Assembly: GCA_025890175.1 (NCBI GenBank)
Contig: JANPYM010000001.1
Location: 3,574,971-3,638,970 of the forward strand
Source: Ciborinia camelliae
Lineage: Eukaryota; Ascomycota; Leotiomycetes; Helotiales; Sclerotiniaceae
Direction of reading: 5' to 3'
Length of the DNA: 64,000 nucleotides
This document shows positions 1 to 11,226 of this stretch, one piece after another. Below the pieces are notes generated by a model. It had not been told where the DNA came from and searched no databases. It worked only from the letters and a program-made list of their open reading frames with translations. Position numbers and translations under genes: made by a program. Numbering within the stretch: position 1 is the first letter of the stretch; every line of letters starts with the position of its first letter.

Positions 1-3000
1 TATTAACTTATATTTAATAATTTTAAAATTTTTGATTATAAAAAATTAACCTATTTGTTAAATTTATCTATTAATTTATTTTTTAATATTTTTATTAAGG
101 ATTATATTAAATATTATTAAATAATTATAATATAATTATAAATTATAATTTATTAAATTAATAAAATAAAAAATAATAAATATTTTTAATTTTTAAATAT
201 TAATAAATCTAAAAACGAAAATATTATAATTTATTATATTAAATTTCGATATATAATATATTATTATTATATTTAATAATTTTAATATAATATTAAAAAA
301 GATTTAAAATATAAATAATATATATTAAATAATAATTTTCTTATTATATAAAATAATTAATTTAATAATTAATTATAAAAAGCATTGAATTTTTGGGATG
401 CCTTAATAAATAATAGTAAATTATCTAATAATATTATTATTTTCAAAAAAAATCAAAAAATGGATTTTTTTTTAATATAATTATATAAATTTATTTTATT
501 AATATTTTTAAAAAATAAATTAAACTTTTTTAAAACAAAATATTTTTTGATTTGAAAAAATTCTTGATATAATGAAAGTTTAATTATAACAAAAATAATA
601 CTAAATGTTTATTATATTTACAATTTTATATTATATTTTTATTAAAAAAAATAATTATTAATTTATAATTAATTTTTGTAAAAAACAATTAATATAATAA
701 AGATCTTTATATATCAAAATTATATATAATTTGTTAAATATAAAATCTAATTATATTCTTAATAATTTTGTATTTTGGAAAACGGAGATTTAAAAAAATG
801 TAAATATATTGTATTATAATATTTTTTCAAATTTTAATTAAATATATCTTAATATACTTTAAATCTTTTTGATTACTAATTATTTAATATTTAATAATTT
901 TAATAACAAATTAGAATATAAATACTAAATATTTATTTAATAAAATACAAAAATTAATATTAAAGTTAATATATTATTTATAATAATTATTTATAATTTA
1001 TAATTTTTTTTTAAACTTAATAAATTTTATATATTTAATAAAATCTTTGATATAATTAAATAATACAATAGCTATAACTAATAATTTAAATTTTATTATA
1101 AATTATATTATAGTTATGTATAATATTATATTAACGTTTTTAATAATATATACTTTATTTATTATTAGAAATTTAAATAATCTAATTAAATTATATTTTT
1201 AAATAAAATTAATTTATTTAATTAATTTATTTATTTAAATTATTATATATTTATTAATTATTTTATATATTTTAAAATTAAATAAATTATATTAAAATCT
1301 TGATATTATTATTGATATAACAATAATTACCCAGAAATTCTTTTTAATATTATTAAAAATAAAATAATAATAAATTAGCTTCCTAATAAATATCTAAAAG
1401 TTTTTTAATATAATATTAATTTTAAAAATTTATTATTTTATAAATTTTAATAATATTAAAAAAAGTTTTGATTTAATTAATAATAAATAATTTAAAATAT
1501 TAAAAATAATATATAAATTTTTTTTAATATATTTAAAAAAACTTATTATCCATTATTTCGTTATTTATATTAATCTAAATTTGTATTTGAAAATATATAT
1601 CAACATTTATAACTTTCTATATATTATATTTTTTTAATATTTTTTTATAATTTAATAATTATTTAATATAAATTTTAAAAATATAATTTTTTTTATTTTA
1701 ATATTATAATATTAATTAATAATTTATATAAAACTAATATATATAATAATTTATTTAAATTTAAAATTTTATTATCTCAATAATTTTTTTTAATCCAATA
1801 GTATTAATTAATAAACAAATTCTGATTTTAAGATTTTGCAAAATTCTAATAATTTGATAAATCTTTATAACCTACCAATTTTTGAATTAAAAAATTAGCT
1901 TAATAGATAAAAAATGAAATCTATTTATATCAAAATTAAAAAATTAATAATCTTTTTTATAATTTTACAATTAATAATTAATATTATTTAAAAATTCTTT
2001 TAATATAATATTATTATTAATAATAGTTTTTATAAAAATATAAAATATTATACTTTTATTTTTACAAAATAAATATTTCAATTTAAAATATTAAAATAAA
2101 TTTTTTAAATTTATTATATTAATATTATTTTCAATATTTTGCAAAATATTTATTATTAACTTTTTTAATATTAATTTATTATTAAAATATTTTAAAACAA
2201 TATAAATAATTAAATATTAATTATAAGAGATTATATAATCAAACAAATTTTAAATATTATAAATTGTTTTTAATTAAATAATTTAAATTTTAAATTTTAA
2301 TATTTTATTAATATTAATATTTTTTAATTTTTTATTAAAATTAACCTATCCCAAAAAAAATATAATAATAAAAAAAATAAATAACAAATTGAATTTTAAT
2401 AAAAATATATTGAAAATAAAAACAATATTTTATTAAACTTTTTTTAATATTTGGAATAAACTTTTTAATATAATTATAAATAATAAGTACAATAAATCAA
2501 ATATATATTATTTTTAAAATTTATTAAATATAATTTTTTTTTTTTTAAATTATTATTAAATATATTTATAAATAAATTAAAAAATAATAATAAAATTATA
2601 TTAATTAATTAATCAATACTTTTTTTTTATATATAAATTATAATATAATTAATATTTATAATTACATAAATAATATATATTTAAAAATATATTATTTTCA
2701 ATTATTAAATTAATATAATATAATCGATAAAAATAAAGAATATAATAATCAACCATCTTTCAATCCGATTTATCAAAATAAATATTTAAATATTTAATAT
2801 TTTTATAATTTTTCTTTTTAATAATAATTTATTAAATAACTTTAATATCAAATCTTTTAACTTTAAATATAATTAATATTTAAAATATAATAATTGTTTT
2901 ATATAATTTTTTAAATATTAATTAAAATTTAAACAAAACTAAAAAATTTATAATAATATTAATATTAAACAAATCAAAATAATCAATCATTTTTTTTAAA

Positions 3001-5180
3001 TATTAATTATACCCTCTATTTATTTTATAGTTTTTATATATAATTTTAATTTATTTATATAATACATATATTATATATTTAATAAATTATAAGATCTATA
3101 TAATTATATTTTATTAATAAATATATTAAATACAAATATAATCTTTTTCGATTCTTTTTTTATTGTTATAAAATAAAAAAAGATAATTATATTTAAAAAT
3201 AATAATTAAAATAAATTCAAAAATTTGATTTTTTTAACATTAACTTTTATTAAAATTATTAATATTATAAAAAACATTAAAAAAAAACTAAATATTTTGG
3301 GTAATAAAGATTTGTTTAATAATTATAAAAAATATTATAATTATATTTTATTAATTTTGAATTTTGATATTAATAATATATATTGTTTAATTTTAATATT
3401 TTTTATTTAAAATTTCAATATTATTAATATATAAAAAGTATTAAAAAAAAACAATAATTTAATATATTTATAATTTATTGCAAAAATTAAAAAACAATTT
3501 TATTATATTAAATTCAATTTCAAAATCTAATTATTTTATTAATTTTTTAAATAATTTTATTATTTTTAATAACAAATCTTTTTTAATATTTAAACTATTA
3601 ATAATAATAAATACTATTAATAATTAAATATTATAATATAAATATAACAAAAAAGAATAATATAATAAATTTCGAAATTACAATAATTATAATAATTTTA
3701 AATAAAACGATTAAAATAAAAATAATAATAATTCCGAAAATAATATTAATAAAATTATTAAAAATTAATATTGTTTTTATTTAAAAATAAAATATTATTA
3801 AAAAAATTATTATATTTTAATAAAAATTTAAAAAAATATTAAAGATAATAAAAAAAAATCTTATTAATAAAAAAAATAAAAATAAAAGCAAAAATATTAA
3901 AATTAATTTTATTAATAATTAATATAATAATATTATTTATTTTGATTTAATTATATATATAATTAATTTAATTAAATAAATATTTAATTTTAATATTTTC
4001 CAATATTTTATTAAACAAATTAATAATTTGAGATATATTTAATATTAATTAAACTTTAAAAATATAAAGATTATCAATAATTCTTTTATTAAAAATATTA
4101 TTTTTAAAAAAATTAAAATCGGAATAATAGTATTATTTAATATATAATTTATATTTAAATTCGATTTTATTTAATTTATTTTTGTTAATTTATTTACAAA
4201 TTTTAATTATAAAATTATATTTAAAAATAATTTTATATTATATTCAAAACTCGATTAATTATATTTTATTACTAAAAGATTGAGGGATTTATATATTTTT
4301 TAATAATTTATTTTGATTATATATAATAAAAATATAGATTTGAATAAAATATTTGCAAAATTTATTTATAAATATTTTGAATATTTAAATTATAATTAAT
4401 TAAACTAATTTAAAAAGTATATAATTAATTTTAAATTTAATAATAAAATTAAAACAAAAAAATAAAAAATTTATAAACCTTATTTTGTAAAATAAATAAA
4501 AAAATATTTTAATAAATATATAATTATTTATATATTATTGGTTTATCTCAGGGTAATAAATATATATATATGGTAGTAAGGTAATCAATAATAATAAATA
4601 TAAAATTCATTATAATATTAATAATATTCTAACTAAAAAAATGCGGATAAAAACATTCTAATATAGATGTATATTATGTCTAACCTATATTAGCATATAC
4701 ACAAGCGAAAATATATGATAGGGTTATATAATTAACAAAAATAATTTTTGTTATAATATTAATATTTTTTTAAAATTAAATTAATTATATATATATATAA
4801 ATAAAAATTTGTAAGAAATTTAAATAAAAAAATTTATTTTATTTATTTATTAATTTATTATTTATATTAAAATATAATATATTGAAATATTATTTTAAAC
4901 TTTATAAAATATAAAATATTATATACTATTTTTATTTATTTTTAATAATCTATAATTAAAAAATCATTAACTTTTTTTTTTTTGCTTTTTTTATTTATTC
5001 GTTAACTTTAAATTTATAATAATTAATATTAATTGTTGTATTTTAAATGTTATAATGTATTTAAAATACATAAAAAAATCTATTTTAAATATTATATATA
5101 ATTAATATAAAATTAATTAATTATGAACTATTTAAATCATTATTTTGATTTAAATCATTTTAATTATAATTATAATATAA
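1..5180. other. Extremely AT-rich gene-free block
   Basis: This stretch is almost entirely A and T, with very few G or C and almost no intact codon structure. The only open frames are short and made of Ile, Asn, Lys, Leu and Tyr codons, as expected by chance in such DNA. In filamentous ascomycetes this composition is the known end state of repeat-induced point mutation acting on old transposons, and also of AT-rich centromeres. I see no recognisable transposon protein or terminal repeat, so its origin is inferred. A slightly less AT-rich patch lies near 4,540-4,740 and also has no gene. Confidence 0.8.
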
Positions 5181-5190
5181 ATCATAATTA

Positions 5191-5880
5191 ATTCATTGCG
5201 ATCATTTAATAGAAAATAAAAGCTTTATCTTTATTATTATAATTAATCAATATAAAATTAATTAATTAATCGCAATGTATTTAAAATACACAAAAGAATC
5301 TATTTTAAATATTATATATAATTAATATAAAATTAATCAATTATTTATTTTGATTTAAATCATTATTTTAATTTAAATCATTTTGATTATGATTATAATA
5401 TAAATCATAATTAATTCATTGCGATTATTTAATATAAAATAAAAGTTTTATCTTAAATTATAAAATTAATTAATTAATCGCAATATATTTAAAATATTAT
5501 AAAAAATGTATTTTAAATGTTATAATGTATTTAAAATACATAAAAAAATCTATTTTAAATATTATAATTAATTAATATAAAATTAATTAATTAATTATTT
5601 TGATTAAAATTATTATGATTATGATTATAATATAAATCATAATTAATTTATTGCGATCATTTAATATAAAATAAAAGCTTTATTTTTATTATTATAATTA
5701 ATCAATATAAAATTAATTAATTAATCGCAATATATTTAAAATATTATAAAAAATGTATTTTAAATCTTATAATTAATTTATTGCAATCATTTAATATAAA
5801 ATAAAAGCTTTATTTTAAATATTATAATTAATTAATAGAAAATTAATTAATTAATTGCAATGTATTTAAAATACACAAAA
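5191..5880. repeat. Tandem AT-rich repeat, four diverged copies
   Basis: A block beginning with ATTCATTGCGATCATTTAAT or a close variant recurs at about 5,191, 5,414, 5,646 and 5,776. In each copy it is followed by the inverted partner AATTAATCGCAATGTATTT, so each unit contains a spaced inverted repeat around CATTGCGAT / ATCGCAATG. Spacings are roughly 223, 232 and 130 bases. Copies differ mainly by C/T and G/A changes (GCGATC, GCGATT, GCAATC), which is what RIP-type mutation produces. Between units there are runs of AATCATTATTTTGATTTA-type sequence that continue to about 6,180. Confidence 0.7.
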
Positions 5881-6205
5881 AAATCTATTTTAAATATTAT
5901 ATATAATTAATATAAAATTATTTATTTATTTATTTTGATTTGAATCATTATTATTTTGATTTAAATTATTATTTTAATTTAAATCATTATATTGATCATG
6001 ATTTTAATATAAATCATTATTTTGATTCGAATCATTATTTTGATTATGATTTTAATATAAATCATTTATTTTAATTATTATTTTGATTTAAATCATTATT
6101 TTGATCATGATTATAATATAAATCATTATTTTGATTATTATTTTGATTTAAATCATTATGATTATGATTTTAATATAAATCATTAATTAGCATTATTTTT
6201 ATTAA

Positions 6206-6600
6206 TTAGTATTTTTATATTAATCAATTTTTCAAATTAATTAATATTTTTAAACTAATTAAATAATGCTTTAAAATTAATTAATATTTTTAAACTAATT
6301 AATATTCTTATATTAATTAGCTTTTTTATATTAATTAGCATTTTCTATATTAATTAGTATTTTTATATTAATTAATTTGAAAAATTAATTAATATTTTTA
6401 AACTAATTAAATAATGCTTTAAAATTAATTAATATTTTTAAACTAATTAATATTCTTATATTAATTAGCTTTTTTATATTAATTAGCATTTTCTATATTA
6501 ATTAGTATTTTTATATTAATCAATTTTTCAAATTAATTAATATTTTTAAACTAATTAATTAATGCTTTAGAATCAATTAATATTTTTAAATTAATTAATT
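6206..6600. repeat. 148-bp tandem repeat, about 2.7 copies
   Basis: The start of the unit, TTAGTATTTTTATATTAAT, occurs at 6,206, 6,354 and 6,502, giving an exact period of 148 bases twice. Copies are nearly identical apart from a 13-base segment that is reverse-complemented in the middle copy (6,226-6,238 against 6,374-6,386). The unit is built of ATTAATTA palindromes and has no coding capacity. Confidence 0.85.
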
Positions 6601-6649
6601 CATAAATAAAAACTTAAAGTTAAATAATAATAATAATAATATTATTTCA

Positions 6650-6830
6650 ATATAAACCAGCCACCTCTTAAATAAATATTAAGCTAGGGCACCTTGGTAT
6701 AAGATATATTGCTATACCATCCGCTATGGATGACGTAATCGTACAGATATAGCGTCTAGGGACCTAATTTTATACGCTCAATTAGGTTTAGTCTTAGGGA
6801 CGCAGGCCTCAGGGTTTAATACTATAAAAT
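6650..6830. other. Less AT-rich island inside the AT block
   Basis: About 180 bases of mixed composition stand out sharply from the surrounding A+T sequence. They read from AACCAGCCACCTCTTAAATA through a stretch with CACCTTGG, ACGTAATCG, TAGGGACC and CGCAGGCCTC to AGGGTTTAATAC. There is no open frame. It may be a part of an old element that escaped mutation; the identity is unknown to me. Confidence 0.5.
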
Positions 6831-7004
6831 AATATTATAATTAAATTGAAATTAAACTTTTAATTAAATTTTTTAAATAAAATCAATAAAAATTTAAAAG
6901 CAAGATTAATAAAAATCGATTTAACTATAAATCGAAATTCTAAATACGCTAGTATTATATAAATATATATATATATATATAGAGATTAAATCTCTAATCG
7001 ATCT

Positions 7005-7460
7005 AATCGTATAATCGATTTAATTATATAATTTATATAATCGATTAAATCATATAATTCATATAATCGATTTAATTATATAATTTATATAATCGATTAA
7101 GTTATATAATCGATTAAATCATATAATTCATATAATCGATTTAATCATATAATCGATTTAATCATATAATTTATATAATCGATTTAATTATATAATTCAT
7201 ATAATCGATTTAATTATATAATTTATATAATCGATTAAGTTATATAATCGATTTAATCATATAATTTATATAATCGATTTAATTATATAATTCATATAAT
7301 CGATTTAGTTATATAATCGATTGAATCATATAATTTATATAATCGATTTAATCATATAATTTATATAATCGATTTAATTATATAATTTATATAATCGATT
7401 AAGTTATATAATCGATTTAATTATATAATCGATCTAATCGATCTAATCGTATAATCGATT
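7005..7460. repeat. ATCGAT-centred satellite
   Basis: A short tandem array alternates ATAATCGATTTAATTATATAAT, ATAATTCATATAATCGATTT and ATAATTTATATAATCGATTA type segments, with the palindrome ATCGAT repeated roughly every 18 to 37 bases across about 450 bp. ATCGAT, AATCGATT and TATATAATCGATT are all self-complementary, so the array could fold or pair on itself. Unlike the flanks it keeps a CpG in every unit. There is no coding capacity. Confidence 0.85.
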
Positions 7461-7554
7461 CTAGTGGTCGGGCTTTAAAATGCCGTTCCACTTAATCCCT
7501 TCAATTCCTCCAACCCTTGTATAAAAGTGGGTTCGGTTCGTTCGGTATCGAAAT

Positions 7555-7770
7555 ACGAATCGGAATCGTAGGTTCAGGGGCCGAAAAACGAATCGGAATC
7601 GTAGGTTCAGGGGCCGAATTCGATTCGGAATCGGGTTAGATTCGATTGGCAGATGAATCTGAACTAGGATCGCGATTGGATTCGAACTAGGTTTCGAACT
7701 AGGGTTCGATTGGATTCGAACTAGGGTTCATAGGATTCGAGCTAGGATTCGAACTAGGTTTCGCGATTCG
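7555..7770. repeat. Minisatellite of GAATCGGAATCG and TTCGAACTAGG units
   Basis: A 33-base unit beginning ACGAATCGGAATCGTAGG and ending AGGGGCCGAA is present twice in exact tandem (7,555 and 7,588). It is followed by a degenerate run of ATTCGAACTAGGGTTCG-type units to about 7,770. Both are rich in TTCGAA/GATTCG words and much less AT-rich than the sequence upstream. No gene is visible. Confidence 0.75.
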
Positions 7771-9531
7771 AATCAATATATAATTCGTTTTTCGAGATAT
7801 CTCTTATAAAATCAATGAAATCGACCTATTAGAATCGATTTTGAATCGATATACCGGGATCTCCTTAGCCTACAGGGGAGCCAGGCCTATATAGCCTAGG
7901 AACCGGGCTCATAACCTGTTGCAAGTACAGGTCACATGCTACGCATATGCAGGGGTATATGCGTGGCGCAGGGAACGTAGGCTAGGTTCTAGATCACGAT
8001 TAATTAATTAAATAAGAGATAAGCGTATTATATTATATATATACAGTAGAATAGTATTATATTGATGGTATTTTGATTCTATTGATTATATTGATTGAAA
8101 ATCATAGTATCGAAAATGAAATGCCCCACTATATTGCTTTTTCCAACTGAAATTCGAACAAAGAATCGACCTTTCCTAATGCGGCGTTTCGAATTCTGAA
8201 AGAACCCTGTACGATTCGAATGATCGTACTAGGCACGTGTTCGCGTAGTTCGTACTACCGTACCGTACATTTAATTATACCCTGTATAATTAAATAAATA
8301 TATAATTTATTAATTATTTAATTAATTAATTAATATATTTAATTAAATAAATAAATTATATAATTAATTATATAATTAATTAAGAGATAGGTATTATATA
8401 TTTAATTAAAATACAACAGATTATATAACAATTTATTAATTATTTTTGTTTTTATAGTATAAATATTTATTTCATGTTATTAAGTCATTTAGAAAGGAGC
8501 TTTCGCTAAAGATTATTCTTATTCCAATTATAGGGTCTTAAGGCTTTAGTCGCCAATTCTATAGTCTGTAAATTTTATTCTGTAAACATAAAGGGGGCAA
8601 AACAAACTTAGAAATAGAAGATAATTTGATTACCGGTATTTTAGGAGATATTCATGCTAGTTGATCAAATATTTATACAATAAAAAATAAAAAGGTAAAA
8701 GTTTTAACTTATTATCAGATTTAGATAATTTTTAATTATAATGTAAAACAATAACAGCAATCAAAAGGATCGATGAATTGTTATTTAAGGTTATTTAATC
8801 TTATTTAGAGGTGAAGTAAAAAAAGTTTTAAGTAATTCAAAGTAGAATAAGTAGAATAGTAAAGTATATGTACCAAATTATATACTTTTATACTTTCACC
8901 AGAGTCCTTCATACTGCAAGTTATGTCCCAGTCTGTAAAGATTAACCTTGCAATAGCAGAATGAACAACTGTATTAATGTTAATGTTGATGTTGATGTTG
9001 ATGTTGATGTTGAGTCTGTTCATAGACTTTCTTCATTGCACAAACCTACATGTAGCTTCCAAGTAAGGTAGCTTCCGTCCAACTAATCTTCAAATGTCAT
9101 CAAAATATATTGCAGAGTCTCAAAACTTTATGATTTGTGTTATATATATAGATAGGTATAGAAGTAAGATTCATATTCAAATTATGTTCTTCCTTGGGGG
9201 AGACGAGGGGTTTTGTATACAATATTAATGGTTGTACCTGCTTGGGGCTGATAAGGTTTCAGCCTCAGCCCCAGCCTCAGCCTCTCAGCCTCTCAGCCTC
9301 CCCAGCCTGGTGGTCTGGTGGTCTGTGCGTCTTCTGAAGCTGAGGTACCTTAAGCATAAGCATAAACAATATAAAACATCAACAACTTTATAGGCTCACT
9401 GGCAACTCAAAATTTCACCTCATTTATTATTCTCTTAAAGTCCATTGCTACTTCATGTTACTTACTATTCAATTCTTAATCATTGAAGAAAGGGAAAACG
9501 AAAACGATGAAAATTCAAACTTGCAACAATC
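7771..9531. other. Border of the AT block and promoter region of the first gene
   Basis: Composition moves from AT-rich to ordinary across this stretch. An AT-only patch returns at 8,270-8,460. There is a (GTTGAT)n hexamer repeat at about 8,970-9,012, and a CAGCCTCAGCC-type minisatellite at about 9,253-9,310. I see no gene; the last few hundred bases are presumably the promoter and leader of the gene starting at 9,532. Confidence 0.55.
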
Positions 9532-11226
9532 ATGGCTCATACAACAAGAACAAGAGAAGATGTCGAGATCTTAATTCACACATCAGCACCAAGTCGAGGC
9601 CAAGATGATACTCGATACAGAGCTTTCGCAAGAGCTTATTTAAATTTCGAGCCTGCAACCAATGTTCAATTGGAAGACGACCCTGAATCGAATGTAGCAA
9701 ATGATGAAGGATTTGAGGTTGAGACCCAAGAGGAACTGCTACATTCAATGCAAGAAGAATACGACGAAAATGCATCATATTGCCCACCAACCCAAGATCC
9801 AGAGACGAATCCGGGAGCATACAAAAACGAGATCACAGAGGAGGAATTATCTGATCTAATGTATTCACCTCAACTATCCTTTCGAAGTGTTCTAGATAAT
9901 CGAAATTCTCCAATATTTCGGACTCGAAGCCGGAAGGCAGTGGACTTGGGAAGCCAGTCTGCAGAAGAAATGCCGCGGCAGAGGCAGTCTATAAATTCAT
10001 TGCCAGCTCAGAGACAACCATCCAGTGTAATTGAAGACTCCATGCCTGAAAATAGTAGGATGCTTCCTGAATACTCATCTCCAACTCGCATCTTGGAGTT
10101 ACATCTACAGCAAGGAGAGAGCACACAGGACTCTCCTGATGTGAGTAGGGTATCACAGTTCACGGATGAGAGTAGCTTGAACCTTGAGGTGCCCCAAGCC
10201 ATACCGTTCTCTAGTTCCCAGAGTCACGAGGCTCGTACAAATTCGGATGTTGCTCCTTCGCTGCCACCCAGGCGTTACAAGTCAATTTCTCCTCCTCGCC
10301 GACCGCACACGATTCGGTATCGACATATCTCTCCATTTCCAGACTCGACTACTGATACCGACGCTCCGAACGCGATAAGTTCTGATAGTTTCAATAACGT
10401 CCCTACCTCTGGACAAGCCGCGAGTACTTTAAAGCGACGAACAAGTCAAACGATGGAGACGGAAGACAAAGCGGAATTTAAGAATGGAGACAAAGATGCA
10501 GGTGGAATTTCAAAAAGCATACCGATATCTAGTACACCAGAAATACCGGCAACATCTAGCTCGTTACCCCAATATGCGACCAGCAAGAGACGGCGAGTAG
10601 ATTTTCCCATATCGATAGACAACAGTCCAAAGGGTGTAAAGTTGGTGATATCTGATACTACGGCTGATACATCTTCGGCATCTCTTCCTGCACTGCAAAT
10701 ACCTCCTACTTCTAAAGCTCCTGAGGCACCCATTGTTCGAAGCTCCTTGCCTCCAATGTCAAGTTTGCCTTCTCCGGAGTCTTTGGCTACATGCACGATT
10801 CCATCCATCATACCCGTAACTTCGTCTGGTGATCTTACGCCAGCTAGTCTCATTACACCCTCGCTGGCATTAATAAATACACACAAAAAAGCTGAGGTAT
10901 TAGGGGAAAGATTCAACCCTACTTTACAGACCCGGCCATGTCTTCCTTTTGAGCGCGGGTATTGGCTCATTAATACCCAAGCATTTTCTGAGGAACTCAA
11001 ACAAAGATTTTGGGCTTTCCTTTTCAGATGCATCCCCAAGGGCGGTGCCGGATGGGGTGTATCAGCTGAACGTACCGAGGACTGGAAAAGCTTTAGAGTT
11101 AATTGCTGGGGTGGCGTGGCAAGAGAAATATACTTGATGCTATTTCTTGCCAGTGATGGAAAGATGAAAGGCGGGGATGCGTGCTGGAAAGACGGTGGCG
11201 GAGAAACCGTGATTTCCTGGACTTAG
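9532..11226 (+). CDS. Conserved-looking fungal protein of unknown function, 564 aa
   Basis: A single uninterrupted frame of 564 residues starts at an ATG, with no need for introns. Residues 1 to about 440 are low-complexity and disordered in character, rich in Ser, Pro, Thr and acidic residues, with short Arg-rich patches (for example SKRRRVDF near 350 and LKRRTSQ near 300) that could act in nuclear import. The last 100 residues are different: Trp- and Gly-rich and apparently folded, with RPCLPFERGYWLI, RFWAFL, GKAGWGV-like GGAGWGV, and NCWGGVAREIYLMLFLAS. I recall this type of C-terminal domain from uncharacterised ascomycete proteins, but know of no function. The length of the frame, far above chance at this base composition, makes the gene secure; its role is unknown. 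Confidence 0.85.
   Translation: MAHTTRTREDVEILIHTSAPSRGQDDTRYRAFARAYLNFEPATNVQLEDDPESNVANDEGFEVETQEELLHSMQEEYDENASYCPPTQDPETNPGAYKNEITEEELSDLMYSPQLSFRSVLDNRNSPIFRTRSRKAVDLGSQSAEEMPRQRQSINSLPAQRQPSSVIEDSMPENSRMLPEYSSPTRILELHLQQGESTQDSPDVSRVSQFTDESSLNLEVPQAIPFSSSQSHEARTNSDVAPSLPPRRYKSISPPRRPHTIRYRHISPFPDSTTDTDAPNAISSDSFNNVPTSGQAASTLKRRTSQTMETEDKAEFKNGDKDAGGISKSIPISSTPEIPATSSSLPQYATSKRRRVDFPISIDNSPKGVKLVISDTTADTSSASLPALQIPPTSKAPEAPIVRSSLPPMSSLPSPESLATCTIPSIIPVTSSGDLTPASLITPSLALINTHKKAEVLGERFNPTLQTRPCLPFERGYWLINTQAFSEELKQRFWAFLFRCIPKGGAGWGVSAERTEDWKSFRVNCWGGVAREIYLMLFLASDGKMKGGDACWKDGGGETVISWT

Noticed and set aside
3225..3410. 61-codon frame in the AT-rich block
   Set aside because: Made almost only of Ile, Asn, Leu, Lys and Phe codons in DNA with hardly any G or C; no motif; expected by composition.
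6780..6830. Telomere-like TTAGGG and AGGGTTTA words
   Set aside because: Only isolated single copies, not a tandem array, so no evidence for a telomere.
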